In this document: piece by piece, positions 15,106 through 16,993 of the stretch
Position numbering within the stretch: the stretch's first letter is position 1
Layout of the letters: the number at the start of each line of letters is the position of its first letter
DNA from: Saprospiraceae bacterium
GTDB lineage: Bacteria; Bacteroidota; Bacteroidia; Chitinophagales; Saprospiraceae
DNA: 16,993 nucleotides
Assembly: GCA_013001805.1 (NCBI GenBank)
Contig: JABDLW010000321.1
Coordinates: forward strand, 1 to 16,993
Direction of reading: 5' to 3'
Translations under genes and position numbers: made by a program
Notes under the pieces: model-generated
What the model was told of the DNA's origin: nothing
What the model saw: the letters and a program-made list of their open reading frames with translations, nothing else
Database searches by the model: none

Positions 15106-16638
15106 TTAAATCCTATCGACCACTAGTTTGTACTTAGGATCCTCGACAACATTTACATCAATGATTTCTTCGGCATTCTGCAATAACTTTCGGCAGTCTC
15201 CACTCAGATGTTTTAGATGGATTTTTTTGCCAACTTTTTGATAACGCTCGGTGATTTTATTCAGTGCTTCAATAGCCGACATGTCTACTACTCTGCTTTC
15301 GGCAAAATCGATGATCACCTCATCGGGATCATTTAGCACATCAAATTTTTCGTTGAAAGCCACGATCGACCCAAAAAACAAAGGACCATATATTTCGTAA
15401 TGTTTTATGCCATTGCTGTCGATACGTTTTCTTGCCCGTATCCTCTTAGCATTATCCCACGCAAAGACTAGTGCGGCAATGACAACACCAACGATGACTG
15501 CTAAAGCTAAATTATGGAGCACCGCCGTCACCAATGTAACCATGATCATAACAAAGATATCAGATTTGGGCATTCGATTGAAGGTGCGGAAACTTGCCCA
15601 TTCAAATGTACCAATGGCCACCATAATCATCAATCCTACCAATGCTGCCATCGGCATCTTTTCGATGAGCCCGGCACCAAACATGATGAAGATCAATAGC
15701 ATTAATGATGCGACAATACCAGATAGCCTTGCGCGCGCACCGGCTGAAATATTAATCAGGCTTTGGCCAATCATGGCACATCCACCCATACCCGAGAAAA
15801 AACCCGACAACACATTAGCCGTTCCCTGGGCAATCGCTTCCCGGTTACCACTTCCTCTCGTCTCAGTTATCTCATCAATAATATTTAATGTAAGTAAGCT
15901 TTCGATCAAACCCACTCCTGCCATAATGCCGGCATAGGGTAGAATCAACATAAATGAAGTAAGGTTAAGGGGAATCTCTGGAATGTGGAAGGGTGGAAAA
16001 CTACCACTTATTGAGGCGATGTCACCAACGGTTTTCGTATCAATATTAAAGAAAAGAACGACTCCAAACACCACCAGAATGGCCACCAAAGAAGCAGGAA
16101 TGGCTTTACTCAATTTGGGCAAACTCCATATGATTAACATCGTGACCAAGACAAGACCCAGCAGGATAAATAGTGGCTCACCGTTTAACCAGTTGCCTGT
16201 GCCATCTTTAAATTGATCAATCTGAGACATAAAGATGATGATAGCCAAGCCATTCACAAAGCCGAAGATAACCGGATGTGGCACCAAGCGCATTAACTTC
16301 CCCAGTCTGAGAAAACCAGCTATGGCCTGGATGAGTCCGGCTAAAATAACGGTAGCAAATATGTATTCCACGCCATGTGATTTTGCCAGTGCCGCAATTA
16401 CTATAGCTACAGCTCCCGTGGCACCAGAAATCATACCCGGACGGCCCCCCAGCACCGAAGTGACCAGCCCCATGACAAAGGCTGCATAAAGGCCGGTAAG
16501 GGGAGATAATCCAGCTATCAGTGCAAAAGCGACGGCTTCGGGTATCAGTGCCATGGCAACCGTAAGACCGGATAAAATCTCAATTTTGTAGTCTACTTTT
16601 TGCGATAGATCGAACAGATTAAAATACTTTTTCAACAT
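15106..16638 (-). CDS. SulP-family anion transporter with STAS domain (BicA-like)
   Basis: The 510-residue protein has a membrane part of about 12 segments (20-400) and a cytosolic STAS domain (about 411-510, VIIDFAESRVVDMSAIEAL). SulP hallmarks are SPLTGLYAAF (45-54) and GGRPGMISGATGAV (64-77). The stretch SGNREAIAQGTANVLSGFFSG then GGCAMIGQSLIN resembles BicA-type sodium/bicarbonate carriers more than sulfate permeases, but the anion cannot be fixed from sequence alone. The ATG at 16638 is chosen; an in-frame TTG at 16659 would add 7 residues. No carbonic anhydrase or sulfate-assimilation gene is in the window to settle the substrate. Confidence 0.9.
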   Translation of the reverse strand: MLKKYFNLFDLSQKVDYKIEILSGLTVAMALIPEAVAFALIAGLSPLTGLYAAFVMGLVTSVLGGRPGMISGATGAVAIVIAALAKSHGVEYIFATVILAGLIQAIAGFLRLGKLMRLVPHPVIFGFVNGLAIIIFMSQIDQFKDGTGNWLNGEPLFILLGLVLVTMLIIWSLPKLSKAIPASLVAILVVFGVVLFFNIDTKTVGDIASISGSFPPFHIPEIPLNLTSFMLILPYAGIMAGVGLIESLLTLNIIDEITETRGSGNREAIAQGTANVLSGFFSGMGGCAMIGQSLINISAGARARLSGIVASLMLLIFIMFGAGLIEKMPMAALVGLMIMVAIGTFEWASFRTFNRMPKSDIFVMIMVTLVTAVLHNLALAVIVGVVIAALVFAWDNAKRIRARKRIDSNGIKHYEIYGPLFFGSIVAFNEKFDVLNDPDEVIIDFAESRVVDMSAIEALNKITERYQKVGKKIHLKHLSGDCRKLLQNAEEIIDVNVVEDPKYKLVVDRI

Positions 16639-16721
16639 ATGCTTTGTAAATTGGCTCAATTACCCGGAAGGAATTGGCTGAAAATGAAGGAGCCTAGCCG
16701 GCGTTTAGATTAAAGTTGAGG

Positions 16722-16774
16722 TGCTCTGCTAAGGCAGTTTTGTCGGAGTGTAAAGAATTTGGTACTGCAGAGCA
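16722..16774. repeat. 8-base inverted repeat in the SulP leader
   Basis: TGCTCTGC (16722-16729) pairs perfectly with GCAGAGCA (16767-16774) across a 37-base gap. It lies between the predicted promoter box and the SulP start, so the RNA leader could fold into a stem closing a 37-base loop. It matches no riboswitch I recognise. Confidence 0.4.
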
Positions 16775-16797
16775 TGGTTTTTTGATTTTTAAGCCTG

Positions 16798-16805
16798 CAA
16801 ACGTA
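16798..16805 (-). promoter_or_regulatory. Predicted promoter -7 box (TACGTTTG) of the SulP gene
   Basis: On the minus strand, TACGTTTG matches TAnnTTTG exactly. Transcription from here would start near 16791 and give a leader of about 150 bases before the ATG at 16638. No clear -33 TTG is seen at the right distance. Confidence 0.4.
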
Positions 16806-16993
16806 GCAATTTTCACCATAGTACTTTCTTGGCGGAAGGTGATGATTGTGTGGTAGCATGACATTTCTGCAATAGGATAACTCAGCATGCCGGGCATTTT
16901 ATAACAATAATATGGCAAGCAGATCATTTGTCATTTTAATATTACGGCACAATATTTTTTTGGAATAAGCCTTGATAGTTATAGTTTAAGTGG

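Larger units (their letters stand above)
16639..16993. other. Upstream region of the SulP gene
   Basis: About 355 bases with no convincing gene. A minus-strand ORF of 77 codons (16694-16927) has no recognisable motif and overlaps the probable promoter. The region holds an inverted repeat and one exact minus-strand promoter box. The last 65 bases are AT-rich, and I see nothing else in them. Confidence 0.5.

Noticed and set aside
15407..15937. Plus-strand ORF of 176 codons opposite the SulP gene
   Set aside because: It is antisense to a clear transporter gene; its Met/Ile/Pro/Thr-rich peptide is what the reverse of membrane-helix codons gives.
16694..16927. Minus-strand ORF of 77 codons upstream of the SulP gene
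   Set aside because: No known motif or membrane signal, a peptide with no convincing protein character, and overlap with the likely promoter and inverted repeat of the SulP gene.
1..16993. CRISPR arrays, tRNA or rRNA genes, insertion sequences, phage or defence cassettes
   Set aside because: No spaced identical repeats, tRNA-like cloverleaf, conserved rRNA stretch, transposase, integrase or recognisable defence protein was seen on either strand.

Overview
The window reads as chromosomal DNA of a Bacteroidota bacterium, probably from the Saprospiria or Cytophagia side. The evidence is the cold-shock protein with a lysine/arginine-rich N-terminal extension that is typical of this phylum, an RluF-type pseudouridine synthase, an RhlE-type DEAD-box helicase with a basic tail, many exported proteins and lipoproteins, few clear Shine-Dalgarno sites, moderate GC, and three exact TAnnTTTG promoter boxes placed in front of genes. 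I see no rRNA, tRNA, CRISPR array, transposase, phage gene or replication origin. The phylum call is an inference from these traits.

Layout. Bases 2-115 hold the end of a zinc-ribbon gene on the plus strand. Facing it on the minus strand is a two-gene unit: an exported protein-L-isoaspartate methyltransferase, followed by an 805-residue membrane protein with a spermidine-synthase-like domain. After a gap of about 320 bases comes a small lipoprotein gene that looks frameshifted (3664-4226). Then three plus-strand genes follow at short spacing: an aldo/keto reductase with a complete catalytic tetrad, a lipoprotein ADP-ribosylglycohydrolase, and an exported seven-repeat beta-propeller. A small GlsB/YeaQ-type membrane protein follows. 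A GC-rich, hairpin-forming stretch (about 8414-8540) then separates it from a minus-strand DUF819 transporter-like gene.

The right half carries, on the plus strand, an unrecognised 56-codon ORF whose stop lies 4 bases before a nitrilase-family amidohydrolase, then rluF, a cold-shock-domain protein with a leader of roughly 95 bases, a stand-alone ketoacyl-ACP synthase III homologue, and an RhlE-type helicase. The last gene, on the minus strand, is a SulP/BicA-like anion transporter with a possible long leader.

How the genes fit together. Three RNA-directed genes (rluF, the cold-shock protein and the helicase) lie within about 4 kb. All belong to families tied to ribosome or RNA structure, and the latter two have their own predicted promoters. 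The aldo/keto reductase, ADP-ribosylglycohydrolase and propeller genes may form one transcript, but no shared pathway is evident. I did not find a clear new multi-gene system. The best leads are the frameshifted lipoprotein, the exported methyltransferase paired with the membrane methyltransferase-like protein, the envelope-directed ADP-ribosylglycohydrolase, the small ORF coupled to the nitrilase, and the GC-rich structured element.
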